64,000 nt of DNA from Rhizobium sp. RM (GTDB lineage Bacteria; Pseudomonadota; Alphaproteobacteria; Rhizobiales; Rhizobiaceae), in NCBI RefSeq assembly GCF_013390595.1, contig NZ_JACAWV010000022.1:806001-870000 (forward strand), in the 5' to 3' direction. This document shows, piece after piece, positions 45,416 to 54,446 of this stretch. Under the pieces are notes generated by a model that saw nothing but the letters and a program-made list of their open reading frames with translations, made no database searches and had not been told where the DNA came from. The position numbers and the translations under genes are program-made. The number at the start of each line of letters is the position of its first letter. Position 1 is the first letter of the stretch.

Positions 45416-46933
45416 TCAGGCCTTTGCAGCCGAGGTGGCATTTGCCGCTGCCTGTTTGTGCTCCATCGCAAATTCTTCCTCCGGCGAGAGGATCAGGCGA
45501 TGACGGCCGACGAAGGCGAAGTAGGCAATAGCGACGGCAAACCAGACGGCCACCCACAGCACACCCTTGCTGAAATTGGGGTCCTGGATCTGGTAAAGCA
45601 GCGTGACGATGGCAATGACGATTGTCAGGACAGCACCGGGAACGCCGAAAGGCGAGCGGAACGGCCGTTCAATATGCGGCAGGTTCTTCCTGAGCAGTAT
45701 GAATGAAATTGCCTGCATGATGTAGGAGAACATCGCACCGAAGACTGCCATGTTCAAAAGTACGCTGCCGATGATACTGCCGCCCTGCTCCGCACCAAGC
45801 GCGAACCAGATGGCGAGCATCACGGCCAGACCGACCACGGCACCGGCAATGTTGGCAACGAATGGCGTCTTGTATCTGGAGTGGGTGATCGAAAGCGCAG
45901 TCGGGAAATAACCCGCACGCGACAGCGAGTAAATCTGGCGGCCCTGTGCGTAAAGGATCGTGTGGAAGCTGGCGATAAGACCGGTCAGTGCCACAAGACC
46001 GAGCAGAACCACGCCACCGTCACCATAGATCGCCTTGAAACCATCCAGCAGCGGCTCAAGCGATGAACCGAGGTGGAAAGCGCCAACACCCGGAAGCGAC
46101 GGGTTGAGCAGCACGATCATGAAAGCCGACACCATCAGCGTAACCATGCCGAGAATGATGCCCTTTGGCATGTCGCGCTTCGGATCAACGGATTCTTCTG
46201 CCGCCAGCGGAAGCTGCTCGATGGCAAGAAACAGCCAGACCGCAAAAGGCAGAGTTGCCAGAACACCGGAGAAACCGAAGGGGAAGAACGAGCCGTTGCC
46301 TTCCGGCAGTTCGACCGCAGCACCATCCGGACCGACGCCGATATTCAGCGCCCAGCGCGAGAAATCGATGTTGGGGATGGCGCTCATCCAGAAGAACACC
46401 AGAACGCCAAGCGAAATCAGCGTGATGACCAGCGTCACCTTGAAGGAAAGTTCCAGTCCGAAAATGTTCAGCCCAAGGAAAATAAGGTAGAACACAATCC
46501 ACACGAAGGGTGAATAGGCCGGATCAAGGCCCAGGATCGAGTTCACGTAGGCGGTGATGAATGTCACCACCACGGCGGGCGTCAGAACATACTCGACGTT
46601 CTCGCAAAGACCGGTGATGAAGCCACCCCACGGGCCCATGGCGGTGCGTGCGAAAGAATAGGCCGCGCCGGTGTGCGGCAGAGCCGGGCTCATTTCCGCG
46701 ATCGAAAACGTCAGTCCCAGATACATGATGGCGATGATGATGCCGGCAACCAGCATGCCACCCCAGCCGCCCGTGGCAAAACCGAAGTTCCAACCGGAAA
46801 AATGGCCTGAAATCACTGCGCCAACGCCCAGCGACCATAAAGACCACACGCCTGCATAACGGGAAAGTCCCCGCTTTTCGAAATAGGATGCGTCCGCTTT
46901 TTTATAGCTGACGCCTGCTGATGAACTGTCCAT
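45416..46933 (-). CDS. APC-family permease, ethanolamine permease (Eat) type
   Basis: A 505-residue amino-acid/polyamine/organocation carrier with about 12 hydrophobic helices. The N-terminal block YFEKRGLSRYAGVWSLWSLG and the following GVGAVISGHFSGWNFG, SPALPHTGAAYSFARTAMGPWGG and ENVEYVLTPAVVV are, from memory, close to ethanolamine permeases of Pseudomonas and Rhodococcus rather than to putrescine carriers. It should act at the inner membrane as an importer. It heads the minus-strand catabolic genes. Confidence 0.82.
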   Translation of the reverse strand: MDSSSAGVSYKKADASYFEKRGLSRYAGVWSLWSLGVGAVISGHFSGWNFGFATGGWGGMLVAGIIIAIMYLGLTFSIAEMSPALPHTGAAYSFARTAMGPWGGFITGLCENVEYVLTPAVVVTFITAYVNSILGLDPAYSPFVWIVFYLIFLGLNIFGLELSFKVTLVITLISLGVLVFFWMSAIPNIDFSRWALNIGVGPDGAAVELPEGNGSFFPFGFSGVLATLPFAVWLFLAIEQLPLAAEESVDPKRDMPKGIILGMVTLMVSAFMIVLLNPSLPGVGAFHLGSSLEPLLDGFKAIYGDGGVVLLGLVALTGLIASFHTILYAQGRQIYSLSRAGYFPTALSITHSRYKTPFVANIAGAVVGLAVMLAIWFALGAEQGGSIIGSVLLNMAVFGAMFSYIMQAISFILLRKNLPHIERPFRSPFGVPGAVLTIVIAIVTLLYQIQDPNFSKGVLWVAVWFAVAIAYFAFVGRHRLILSPEEEFAMEHKQAAANATSAAKA

Positions 46934-47095
46934 GCCCTTCTCTCCTGATCTAAGAAAAAAACAAGCCAGTCAGCCGCTATTGGCCGATTGTGCCCCAGTC
47001 TCCGGCGCAGTCGGCACGCATGCACGACAACACCTCACGCACTCGCTGTTCCCTATCCGCATTGTGCCGTTCCGGCTTCTGTGCGGCCTTGTCAT

Positions 47096-47134
47096 AAAAA
47101 GGCTGGCCCCGGTGTTTTCACCGTTGGCCAGCCT
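47096..47134 (-). terminator. Terminator of the N-formylglutamate amidohydrolase-like gene
   Basis: On the minus strand AGGCTGGCC...GGCCAGCCTTTTTATG with an inner GGTG/CACC stem, starting 10 bp after the stop codon. Confidence 0.85.
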
Positions 47135-47143
47135 GTTGCTCCC

Positions 47144-47914
47144 TCACTCATCGAACGATGAGAGCGCCTTCCCCATAAGCTCGTATAGAAAATCGGCCAT
47201 CGCAGACTGGTCGTCGGCAGTGGCAATCAGATCGTTTCGAATTTCGATCATCACATTCAAGAAACCGTCCGGCAGCGCGTGCAGCCTCAGCGTATGCGTT
47301 ACGCCGTCATCAGGTCCGTAGGGTTCATTGCGCCTGACATCGAGGCCTGCCGCAGCCGACCGAAGCATCGCATCAGCCAGACGGCTGTCGGTATCGTGCA
47401 GAATGCCGACCTCAACCTCGCGAAACCGCCCGTGATACACAGGCGTAAAACTGTGAACGGTCACCACGACCGTCTTCTGCCCGTTTGCCTGGCGCTCTGC
47501 GATGATCGCATCGACGCGATCATGAAACGGCACATAAAGAGCTGAGGTGCGAGCGAATTTCTCCGCGTCATCGAGGTCGAAATTTCCGGGAATGTCGTGG
47601 ATTTCACTCTTCACCGGCATCGCCGAAGACGACTCGGGAGGGCGATTGCAATCATAGATCAGTCGGGAGAAGCGTTGATAAACGAGCGTGGCATCAAGCT
47701 TTTGTGACAGCAATCGCGACACAGCCAATGCACCTGGGTCCCAGGCAACATGACTCGATAACACATCTGCCGTCAGCCCCAATGTCCCGTATTTTTCTGG
47801 AACGGTCGCGGATGCATGCTCGCAGACGAGAAGCACATCGCCCTTTGCTGCTGCGTTTTCCACGGCGACGGCTTCCCCTTCCGCCTCAGTGAAAAACCGT
47901 GAACGTACCGTCAT
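47144..47914 (-). CDS. N-formylglutamate amidohydrolase-like protein
   Basis: A 256-residue FGase-family zinc amidohydrolase. Motifs: LLVCEHASATVPEKYG near residue 30, HVAWDPGA near residue 55, and YQRFSRLIYDCNRP near residue 80. VTVHSFTPVY follows near residue 150, then EPYGPDDGVTHTL and VMIEIRNDLI near the end. Histidine-utilisation genes are absent, so formylglutamate is not an obvious substrate. In this cluster it could hydrolyse a gamma-glutamyl amide and release glutamate. It is divergent from the RpiR regulator gene. Confidence 0.82.
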   Translation of the reverse strand: MTVRSRFFTEAEGEAVAVENAAAKGDVLLVCEHASATVPEKYGTLGLTADVLSSHVAWDPGALAVSRLLSQKLDATLVYQRFSRLIYDCNRPPESSSAMPVKSEIHDIPGNFDLDDAEKFARTSALYVPFHDRVDAIIAERQANGQKTVVVTVHSFTPVYHGRFREVEVGILHDTDSRLADAMLRSAAAGLDVRRNEPYGPDDGVTHTLRLHALPDGFLNVMIEIRNDLIATADDQSAMADFLYELMGKALSSFDE

Positions 47915-47982
47915 GCACGCACCCCGTCCGAAAAGCCCGCTGCCCCGCCAGCACGAAAAGAATTCTTCACATTATGGCGAGT

Positions 47983-48025
47983 GTCAAATGGAATTTTGAA
48001 ATTATCTCTTCATTTTTCCATTGAC
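47983..48025. promoter_or_regulatory. Wide inverted repeat in the divergent FGase-rpiR promoter region
   Basis: GTCAA-a-TGGAA (47983-47993) faces TTCCATTGAC (48016-48025); the arms match except for one bulged A, and their centres are about 33 bp (three helical turns) apart. It lies between the divergent amidohydrolase and RpiR genes, where a regulator dimer or tetramer would bind. Confidence 0.5.
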
Positions 48026-48091
48026 TCGATGGCAGGCCCAGATGTTTTATTTTTTCAAACAGACCGGCGAAAAGACCGGAAGGGGAAAAGT

Positions 48092-48976
48092 TTGCGAAGC
48101 TCCACAGCAACGGTAGCAGACGTCATTCATGCGCATTATGAGACGCTGACCCGTTCTGAAAAGCGGTTGGCGGAAAGCCTTCTTGGCAACTACCCCGTTT
48201 CAGGTCTTGGAAGCATCACGACGATTGCGGAAAACGCCGGTGTTTCCACGCCAACCGTGGCGCGCATGGTCCAGAAACTGGGCTACAAGGGCTATCCCGA
48301 ATTTCAGGCGCGTTTGCATCAGGAACTCGAGGCCACCATCTCCGGCCCCGTCGCCAAGCATGACAGATGGGCAACCAATGCGCCGGGGCTGCATATCCTC
48401 AATCGCTTTGCCGAAGCGATCACCAGCAATCTGCGCGAGACACTGAGTGATCTGGATACGGCCGATTTCGATAGTGCCGCGACGTTGCTCTCGGATAGAA
48501 AGCGCAGCATCTACTTCGTCGGCGGCCGCATCACCGGCGCGATTGCCGAGTATTTCTTCACGCATATGCAGGTCATCCGGCCCAAGACCGCGTTGATGTC
48601 GTCGAACTCCAGTTCATGGCCGCAATATATGCTGAACATGAACGCGGGTGACGTGCTGGTGATCTTCGATATCCGCCGCTACGAGCGGGACATGGTGACG
48701 CTGGCGCAGGTGGCCCATGACAATAATGTGAGCATATTGCTGTTCACCGATCAGTGGACATCGCCCGTTTCCCGCTTTGCCAAACACACCTTCCGCGTCA
48801 GAATAGAGGCACCCTCCGCGTGGGACAGCTCGGTGGTGACGCTGTTTGTGGTGGAAGCGCTGATCGAAGCGGTCCAGAGCAATGGCTGGGAGGAAACCCG
48901 TCAGCGCATGAATTCGCTGGAGGGGCTGTTTGAACAGACCCGGCTCTTCAGAAAACCGGGGAAAGGGGAAACTTAA
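48092..48976 (+). CDS. MurR/RpiR-family transcriptional regulator
   Basis: A 294-residue regulator with an N-terminal HTH_6 domain (LAESLLGNYPVSGLGSITTIAENAGVSTPTVARMVQKLGYKGYPEF) and a C-terminal SIS sugar-phosphate-binding-like domain (SIYFVGGRITGAIAEYFFTHM and VLVIFDIRRYERDM). I place the start at a TTG at 48092 because GGAAGGGG precedes it by 7 nt; an ATG at 48029 lacks a ribosome-binding site. Position between the two catabolic arms makes it the probable regulator of the cluster. SIS ligands in this subfamily need not be sugars. Confidence 0.82.
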   Translation: MRSSTATVADVIHAHYETLTRSEKRLAESLLGNYPVSGLGSITTIAENAGVSTPTVARMVQKLGYKGYPEFQARLHQELEATISGPVAKHDRWATNAPGLHILNRFAEAITSNLRETLSDLDTADFDSAATLLSDRKRSIYFVGGRITGAIAEYFFTHMQVIRPKTALMSSNSSSWPQYMLNMNAGDVLVIFDIRRYERDMVTLAQVAHDNNVSILLFTDQWTSPVSRFAKHTFRVRIEAPSAWDSSVVTLFVVEALIEAVQSNGWEETRQRMNSLEGLFEQTRLFRKPGKGET

Positions 48977-49196
48977 AACGGGCGTCTTATTTGCGCATTA
49001 TCGTCGCCAAGGACGCAACACAGACTTATTATGTCGTTTCTCAAATATCACGGCGACAACAAGGCGCAATGATGGCAAGAAAACGGCCGGGACCATGAGA
49101 AGGGCGGGAAACTGCCCGACACAGTTGTCACATAACCTTCATGCAACCCACGTATCAGCGTCCGCCGACGCATGAGACACCAAGAGGAGAACCAAA

Positions 49197-50303
49197 GTGA
49201 TCTCACACAGCCGCCGACTGCTATCGCTCACCACTGCTATGGTCATCGCATCCACCGCGATCGCTGCGGCCGAACCGAGCGCCGAACTGATCGCAGCCGC
49301 CAAGAAAGAAGGCATGCTGACGACCATCGCTTTGCCGCACGACTGGTGCGGTTACGGCGACGTGATTGCTTCCTTCAAGGCAAAATATCCGGAAATCACC
49401 GTCAACGAATTGAACCCTGACGCCGGTTCTGCCGACGAAGTTGAAGCCGTAAAGGCCAACAAGGACAACAAGGGCCCGCAGGCACCTGACGTCATCGACG
49501 TCGGTCTCGCATTCGGCCCGCAGATGAAGGCTGAAGGCCTGCTGCAGCCTTACAAGGTTTCCACCTGGGACGAAATTCCGGACAACGTGAAGGATGCCGA
49601 AGGTTACTGGTACGGTGACTACTACGGCGTGATGTCCTTCATGGTGAACAAGGATCTCGTCAAGGAATCGCCGAAGGACTGGGCTGATCTCCTGAAGCCT
49701 GAATTCTCCGGTCAGGTCGCTCTCGCAGGTGACCCGCGCGCGTCCAACCAGGCAATCCTCAGCGTTCTCGCTGCTGGTCTTGCTGCCGATGCGAAGTCCG
49801 GCAAGGAAGCTGGCGAAGCTGGCCTGAAATACTTCGCCGACCTCAACAAGGCTGGCAACTTCCTGCCCGTTATCGGCAAGGCCGGTACGCTGGCGCAGGG
49901 CGCGACGCCGATCGTCGTTGCCTGGGACTACAACGCGCTTTCCTGGCAGAAAACGCTGAACGACAACCCGCCGACCGAAGTCGTCGTACCTGCCAAGGGC
50001 GTGCTTGCCGGTGTTTACGTTCAGGGCATCTCCGCTTACGCACCGCATCCGAACGCAGCCAAGCTGTGGATGGAACACCTCTATTCGGACGACGGTCAGC
50101 TCGGCTGGCTGAAGGGCTATTGCCACCCGATCCGCTTCAACGCCATGGTCAAGGCTGGCAAGGTTCCGCAGGAACTGATCGACAGCCTGCCGCCGGCAGC
50201 AGCCTATGAGAAGGCCTACTTCCCGACCCTCGAGGAAGTGGATGCCAACAAGGCTGCCGTAACCGGCGGCTGGGACAGCGTTGTCGGCGCGAACGTGAAG
50301 TAA
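49197..50303 (+). CDS. ABC importer periplasmic binding protein
   Basis: A 368-residue solute-binding protein with a Sec signal ending near IASTAIAAA. A type II periplasmic fold like the Fe3+/polyamine/thiamine class follows, with PDVIDVGLAFGPQMKAEGLLQPY near residue 95, GYWYGDYYGVMSFMVNKDLV near residue 135, and LWMEHLYSDDGQLGWLKGYCHP near residue 295. The ligand is unknown; a polyamine or organic cation would fit the neighbours. The start is GTG after AGAGGAGA. The downstream hairpin separates it from the permease genes, giving higher expression of the binding protein. Confidence 0.88.
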   Translation: MISHSRRLLSLTTAMVIASTAIAAAEPSAELIAAAKKEGMLTTIALPHDWCGYGDVIASFKAKYPEITVNELNPDAGSADEVEAVKANKDNKGPQAPDVIDVGLAFGPQMKAEGLLQPYKVSTWDEIPDNVKDAEGYWYGDYYGVMSFMVNKDLVKESPKDWADLLKPEFSGQVALAGDPRASNQAILSVLAAGLAADAKSGKEAGEAGLKYFADLNKAGNFLPVIGKAGTLAQGATPIVVAWDYNALSWQKTLNDNPPTEVVVPAKGVLAGVYVQGISAYAPHPNAAKLWMEHLYSDDGQLGWLKGYCHPIRFNAMVKAGKVPQELIDSLPPAAAYEKAYFPTLEEVDANKAAVTGGWDSVVGANVK

Positions 50304-50320
50304 ACTGTTGAAAACATTCA

Positions 50321-50348
50321 CCCCGGCTTTTCAAAAGGCCGGGGTGCT
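50321..50348 (+). terminator. Intercistronic hairpin after the binding protein
   Basis: CACCCCGGC pairs with GCCGGGGTG around an A/T loop, 18 bp after the stop, followed by a partial T-run. Such stems commonly protect the abundant binding-protein message and reduce read-through into permease genes. Confidence 0.7.
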
Positions 50349-50506
50349 TATTTGATAAAAGCGTCTTGCGTTCCGCAGTCACACTGAGCCCGTGCGCAAC
50401 GACGCATGAAATTATTGAATCTGTTCATTGCCCCGTCGGAAATTGTTTCCGGTTTACAGGCGATGCGCGAAACAGACCGTTTTAAAGCGGCGTTTGGGGA
50501 CACGGC

Positions 50507-51391
50507 ATGCCATCAACAAACACCGGCGGACCATCCACCGTGGGCAAGAAATTGCCGCTTCACTGGATAGGTGTGGTGCCATTTGCCATTTTTGTCCTGC
50601 TCTTTCTGATTTTGCCGACGATGAAAATCGTCGTCGGCGCTTTTCAGAATGCGGAAGGCGGCTTCACGTTCGATAACATCATCGGACTGTTTACACCGTC
50701 CATTCTGGCAGCCTACTGGATTTCCATCAAAATCAGCATTGCATCGGCCTTCTTCGGCTGTCTGATCGGTTTTTCCGTGGCATCCGCGGTCGTGCTGGGT
50801 GGCTTGCCACAGAAAATTCGCGGGCCACTGCTGACCTTTTCCGGTGTAGCCTCGCAGTTTGCTGGCGTGCCGCTTGCCTTCGCCTTCATCGCGACGCTTG
50901 GTCCCGTCGGTCTGATCACCGTGTTTTTGAAAACGCAGATCGGTATCGACCTGCGCATGCTGGGCTTCAACATCCTCTCCTTCTGGGGACTGACGATCAC
51001 CTATCTGTTTTTCCAGATACCGTTGATGATCCTCATCATTACCCCGGCCCTTGATGGCCTGAAGCGCGAATGGCGTGAAGCAGCCGAAATCCTCGGCGCA
51101 AGCGGCACGCAATACTGGCGCATGGTGGCATTCCCCATTCTGCTGCCTTCGCTTCTCGGTACCTTCTCGCTGCTGTTCGCAAATGCTTTCGGCGCGGTTG
51201 CAACCGCCATCGCGTTGACCGGCTCATCTCTCAGCATCGTTCCGATCCTGCTGTTTGCGCAGATCCGCGGTGACGTCCTGGGCAATCCCAATCTTGGTTA
51301 TGCATTGGCCTTCGGCATGATTATCGTCACCTGCATCGCCAACACACTCTATATCTGGATGCGCACGCGCAGCGAGAGGTGGCTGAAATGA
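50507..51391 (+). CDS. ABC transporter permease (first)
   Basis: A 294-residue BPD-type inner-membrane permease with about six helices. The EAA loop lies near residue 195 (EWREAAEILGASGTQYWRMVAFPILLP), which docks the ATPase. Its stop overlaps the second permease ATG by 4 nt. Order binding protein, permease, permease, ATPase is that of PotFGHI/AfuABC-like importers. Confidence 0.9.
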   Translation: MPSTNTGGPSTVGKKLPLHWIGVVPFAIFVLLFLILPTMKIVVGAFQNAEGGFTFDNIIGLFTPSILAAYWISIKISIASAFFGCLIGFSVASAVVLGGLPQKIRGPLLTFSGVASQFAGVPLAFAFIATLGPVGLITVFLKTQIGIDLRMLGFNILSFWGLTITYLFFQIPLMILIITPALDGLKREWREAAEILGASGTQYWRMVAFPILLPSLLGTFSLLFANAFGAVATAIALTGSSLSIVPILLFAQIRGDVLGNPNLGYALAFGMIIVTCIANTLYIWMRTRSERWLK

Positions 51392-52170
51392 AGCGGCTTT
51401 TTGCCTGGGGCGCCCTGCTCTTCGGAATTCTCTATTTCGCCCTGCCGCTGATCGGCATGACGAACTTCTCGCTGAAAATGCGACGCGGCGAATATTCCTT
51501 CGACGCCTATGCCAAGGTCCTGAGCGACCCGCGCTTTCAGGAGACCTTCAGTTACTCCGTGATGATGGCATTGTTTACCATTGTCTTCGGTGTCGTGCTG
51601 GTGGTTCCAACCGCCTACTGGGTGCGGCTGAAGCTGCCTGGTCTGCGGCCGATCATTGAATTCATCACGCTTCTGCCGCTGGTCATCCCGGCTATCGTCA
51701 TCGTCTTCGGTTATATCCGGCTCTATAACACTTCGAGCTGGCTTCCTCTCACGGGCACGATTACCGGCACCAATCTATTGCTGATGTTCGGTTATACGAC
51801 CCTCGCGCTGCCCTACATGTACCGCGCCGTCGACACCGGACTTCGAACCATCGATGTGGCGACGCTGACCGAAGCCGCGCAAAGCCTGGGTGCCGGTTGG
51901 ACGACGATCCTTGCGCGTATCATTTTGCCGAATGTGCTGGTCGCGGTGTTGTCGGGAGCCTTCCTGACATTTGCCATTGTCATCGGTGAGTTCACCATGG
52001 CTGCACTTCTAAACCGACCGGCCTTTGGTCCCTACATGCAGTTGCTCGGCGCCAACCGCGCCTACGAACCGGCAGCGCTTGCCGTGATTTCCTTCGGCAT
52101 CACCTGGGGTTGCCTTGGTTTGATTCAACTCGTTTCCCGCTATCAGAAGGGCACCCCTCCCAAGGGCTGA
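51388..52170 (+). CDS. ABC transporter permease (second)
   Basis: A 260-residue permease of the PotC/PotI type, six helices. The EAA loop is TEAAQSLGAGWTTILARIILPNVL near residue 165. Starts at ATG 51388, inside the previous stop and after GAGAGGTGG. It pairs with the upstream permease to form the membrane channel. Confidence 0.9.
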   Translation: MKRLFAWGALLFGILYFALPLIGMTNFSLKMRRGEYSFDAYAKVLSDPRFQETFSYSVMMALFTIVFGVVLVVPTAYWVRLKLPGLRPIIEFITLLPLVIPAIVIVFGYIRLYNTSSWLPLTGTITGTNLLLMFGYTTLALPYMYRAVDTGLRTIDVATLTEAAQSLGAGWTTILARIILPNVLVAVLSGAFLTFAIVIGEFTMAALLNRPAFGPYMQLLGANRAYEPAALAVISFGITWGCLGLIQLVSRYQKGTPPKG

Positions 52171-52183
52171 GGACAAGATTTTC

Positions 52184-53242
52184 ATGAGCTTTTTGACACT
52201 CCAGAACATCAAGAAATCCTTCGGTCAGGTTCAGGTCGTCCACGACTTCAACATGGCCATCGAGAAGGGGGAATTCGTCTCCTTCCTCGGGCCATCGGGT
52301 TGCGGCAAGACCACCGTGCTTCGCATGATCGCCGGTTTCGAAACGCCGACGGACGGCTCCATCGTCATCAACGGCAAGAACCAGACGACGTTGAAACCGA
52401 ACCAGCGCAACATCGGCATGGTGTTTCAGGCCTACGCCCTGTTCCCCAACATGAACGTCTACGACAACGTCGCTTTCGGCCTGAAGGTGGCAGGCAAGCC
52501 AAAGGCCGAGATCGATACGCGCGTGAAGGAAATGCTGGCGCTCATCCACCTGGAACATCTGGCGGACCGATACCCCTATCAGATGTCGGGTGGCCAGCAG
52601 CAGCGCGTGGCGCTGGCACGTGCCCTCGCCCCCAAACCGCAGGTCCTTCTTCTGGATGAGCCGCTTTCGGCACTGGATGCCAAGATCCGCGTCTCGCTCC
52701 GCGAAGAAATCCGCCAGATCCAGCAACAACTCGGGATCACCACGATCTTCGTGACGCATGATCAGGAAGAGGCCCTGTCGATTTCCGACCGCATCGTCGT
52801 CATGAATGCCGGCCGCGCCGACCAGATTGGCTCGCCGTTCGAGATCTACAATCAGCCCGCAACCCGTTTCGTTGCCTCGTTCGTCGGCACGCTGAACCTG
52901 ATCGACGCGACGGTTGTCGACGCATCGACCAGCACTCTTCGCATCGGTGACCAGCAGGTGTCGCTGAAGAAACCGCTGTCGAAGAAGAACGGCGAAACGA
53001 TTACCGTGGCGCTTCGCCCGGAAGCGGGCTCGCTGGCAGAAGGTGCGAAGGAAGACGTGGCAATTTCCGGCACGGTTACATCCAGCCACTTCCTGGGGTC
53101 GGTCATCCGCACGCGCATGGATGTCGGTGGCGCTATCCTGTCGTTTGACAGCTTCAACGATCCGGGCACGGCCCCGCCGTCCATCGGCGAGCGCGTCACA
53201 CTGAAATTCGCATCAGAAGATTTGATGATTGTAGCAGAGTAA
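52184..53242 (+). CDS. ABC transporter ATP-binding protein (PotA type)
   Basis: A 352-residue ATPase energising the importer. Walker A is GPSGCGKTTVLRM near residue 37. The signature is MSGGQQQRVALARALAPKP near residue 132, then Walker B LLLDEPLSALDAK and the switch His in THDQEEAL. A C-terminal TOBE-type domain (residues about 235-350) may regulate transport. It lies 13 bp after the second permease. Confidence 0.93.
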   Translation: MSFLTLQNIKKSFGQVQVVHDFNMAIEKGEFVSFLGPSGCGKTTVLRMIAGFETPTDGSIVINGKNQTTLKPNQRNIGMVFQAYALFPNMNVYDNVAFGLKVAGKPKAEIDTRVKEMLALIHLEHLADRYPYQMSGGQQQRVALARALAPKPQVLLLDEPLSALDAKIRVSLREEIRQIQQQLGITTIFVTHDQEEALSISDRIVVMNAGRADQIGSPFEIYNQPATRFVASFVGTLNLIDATVVDASTSTLRIGDQQVSLKKPLSKKNGETITVALRPEAGSLAEGAKEDVAISGTVTSSHFLGSVIRTRMDVGGAILSFDSFNDPGTAPPSIGERVTLKFASEDLMIVAE

Positions 53243-53299
53243 CTGCCTTTTTCCTCCTGAGCAAAAAGGCTAGTCCAGTCTGAACTCAGGAGTGAAATC

Positions 53300-54343
53300 A
53301 TGCGCGCACTGTTTTACGAACGCTTTGGCGAAGCCCCGAAAATCGCAACCCTGCCGGACCCCGAACCGACACCGGGCGGCGTGGTGGTCGAGGTCAGGGC
53401 AACCGGGCTTTGCCGCAGCGACTGGCACGGCTGGATGGGGCATGACAGCGACATCCACCTGCCGCATGTGCCCGGCCACGAATTCGCCGGGGTTATTTCC
53501 GCCGTTGGCAAAAATGTCATGCGTTTCAAGGTTGGAGACCGTGTGACCGTGCCATTCGTCTCCGGCTGCGGCCATTGCCAGGAATGCCGCTCGGGCAATC
53601 AGCAGGTGTGTGAAACGCAGTTCCAGCCAGGCTTCACCCACTGGGGCTCCTTCGCAGAATATGTCGCCATCGATTACGCTGACCAGAACCTCGTGCATCT
53701 CCCCGAAAGCATGGGCTTCGATACCGCAGCAAGCCTCGGCTGCCGTTTCGCAACCTCCTTCCGCGCGGTGGTGGATCAGGGGCGACTGAAGGGCGGTGAG
53801 TGGCTGGCAGTGCACGGATGCGGCGGTGTTGGCCTCTCAGCAATCATGATCGGTGCCGGCCTTGGCGCGCAGATCGTTGCCATCGACATTGCCGAAGACA
53901 AGCTGGCGTTTGCCAAACAGCTCGGCGCAACCGTGACCATCAATAGCCGCAACGTTGCGGATGTGACGGAGGCAGTACGGGAAGTGACCGGTGGCGGCGC
54001 CCATGTGTCGGTGGATGCGCTGGGGCACCCGCAGACCTGCTGCAATTCCATCAGCAACCTGCGCCGTCGCGGACGCCATGTGCAGGTGGGTCTGATGCTG
54101 GCGGATCACTCCATGCCACAGATCCCGATGGCGCGTGTCATTGCCCATGAGCTGGAAATCTACGGCAGCCACGGCATGCAGGCGTGGCGTTATGACGACA
54201 TGCTGGCGATGATCAAGACCGGCAAACTCTCACCGGAAAAACTCATCGGCCGTCACATAACACTTTCCGATGCCGTGACCGCCCTGCCCGCAATGGATAA
54301 CTTCAAGGACAGCGGTATCAGCATCATTGACCGTTTTGAATGA
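53300..54343 (+). CDS. Zinc-dependent alcohol dehydrogenase (MDR)
   Basis: A 347-residue medium-chain dehydrogenase. Catalytic-zinc ligands: Cys in [14 protein letters not shown] near residue 38 and His/Glu in PGHEFAG near residue 60. The structural zinc lobe is [15 protein letters not shown] near residue 93. The nucleotide motif is [11 protein letters not shown] near residue 175. It lies 57 bp after the ABC ATPase with GGAGTG before its ATG, so it probably belongs to the importer operon and processes the imported compound. Confidence 0.88.
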   Translation: MRALFYERFGEAPKIATLPDPEPTPGGVVVEVRATGLCRSDWHGWMGHDSDIHLPHVPGHEFAGVISAVGKNVMRFKVGDRVTVPFVSGCGHCQECRSGNQQVCETQFQPGFTHWGSFAEYVAIDYADQNLVHLPESMGFDTAASLGCRFATSFRAVVDQGRLKGGEWLAVHGCGGVGLSAIMIGAGLGAQIVAIDIAEDKLAFAKQLGATVTINSRNVADVTEAVREVTGGGAHVSVDALGHPQTCCNSISNLRRRGRHVQVGLMLADHSMPQIPMARVIAHELEIYGSHGMQAWRYDDMLAMIKTGKLSPEKLIGRHITLSDAVTALPAMDNFKDSGISIIDRFE

Positions 54344-54446
54344 GGCCAACCGCGTCGCGAGACGGAAACAGGCGACAAAAGACTTGAAATCCCGGTCTTA
54401 TTGCCGCATGCGAACCTGCATAAAGTAATATGAGAAGAACCGCGTC

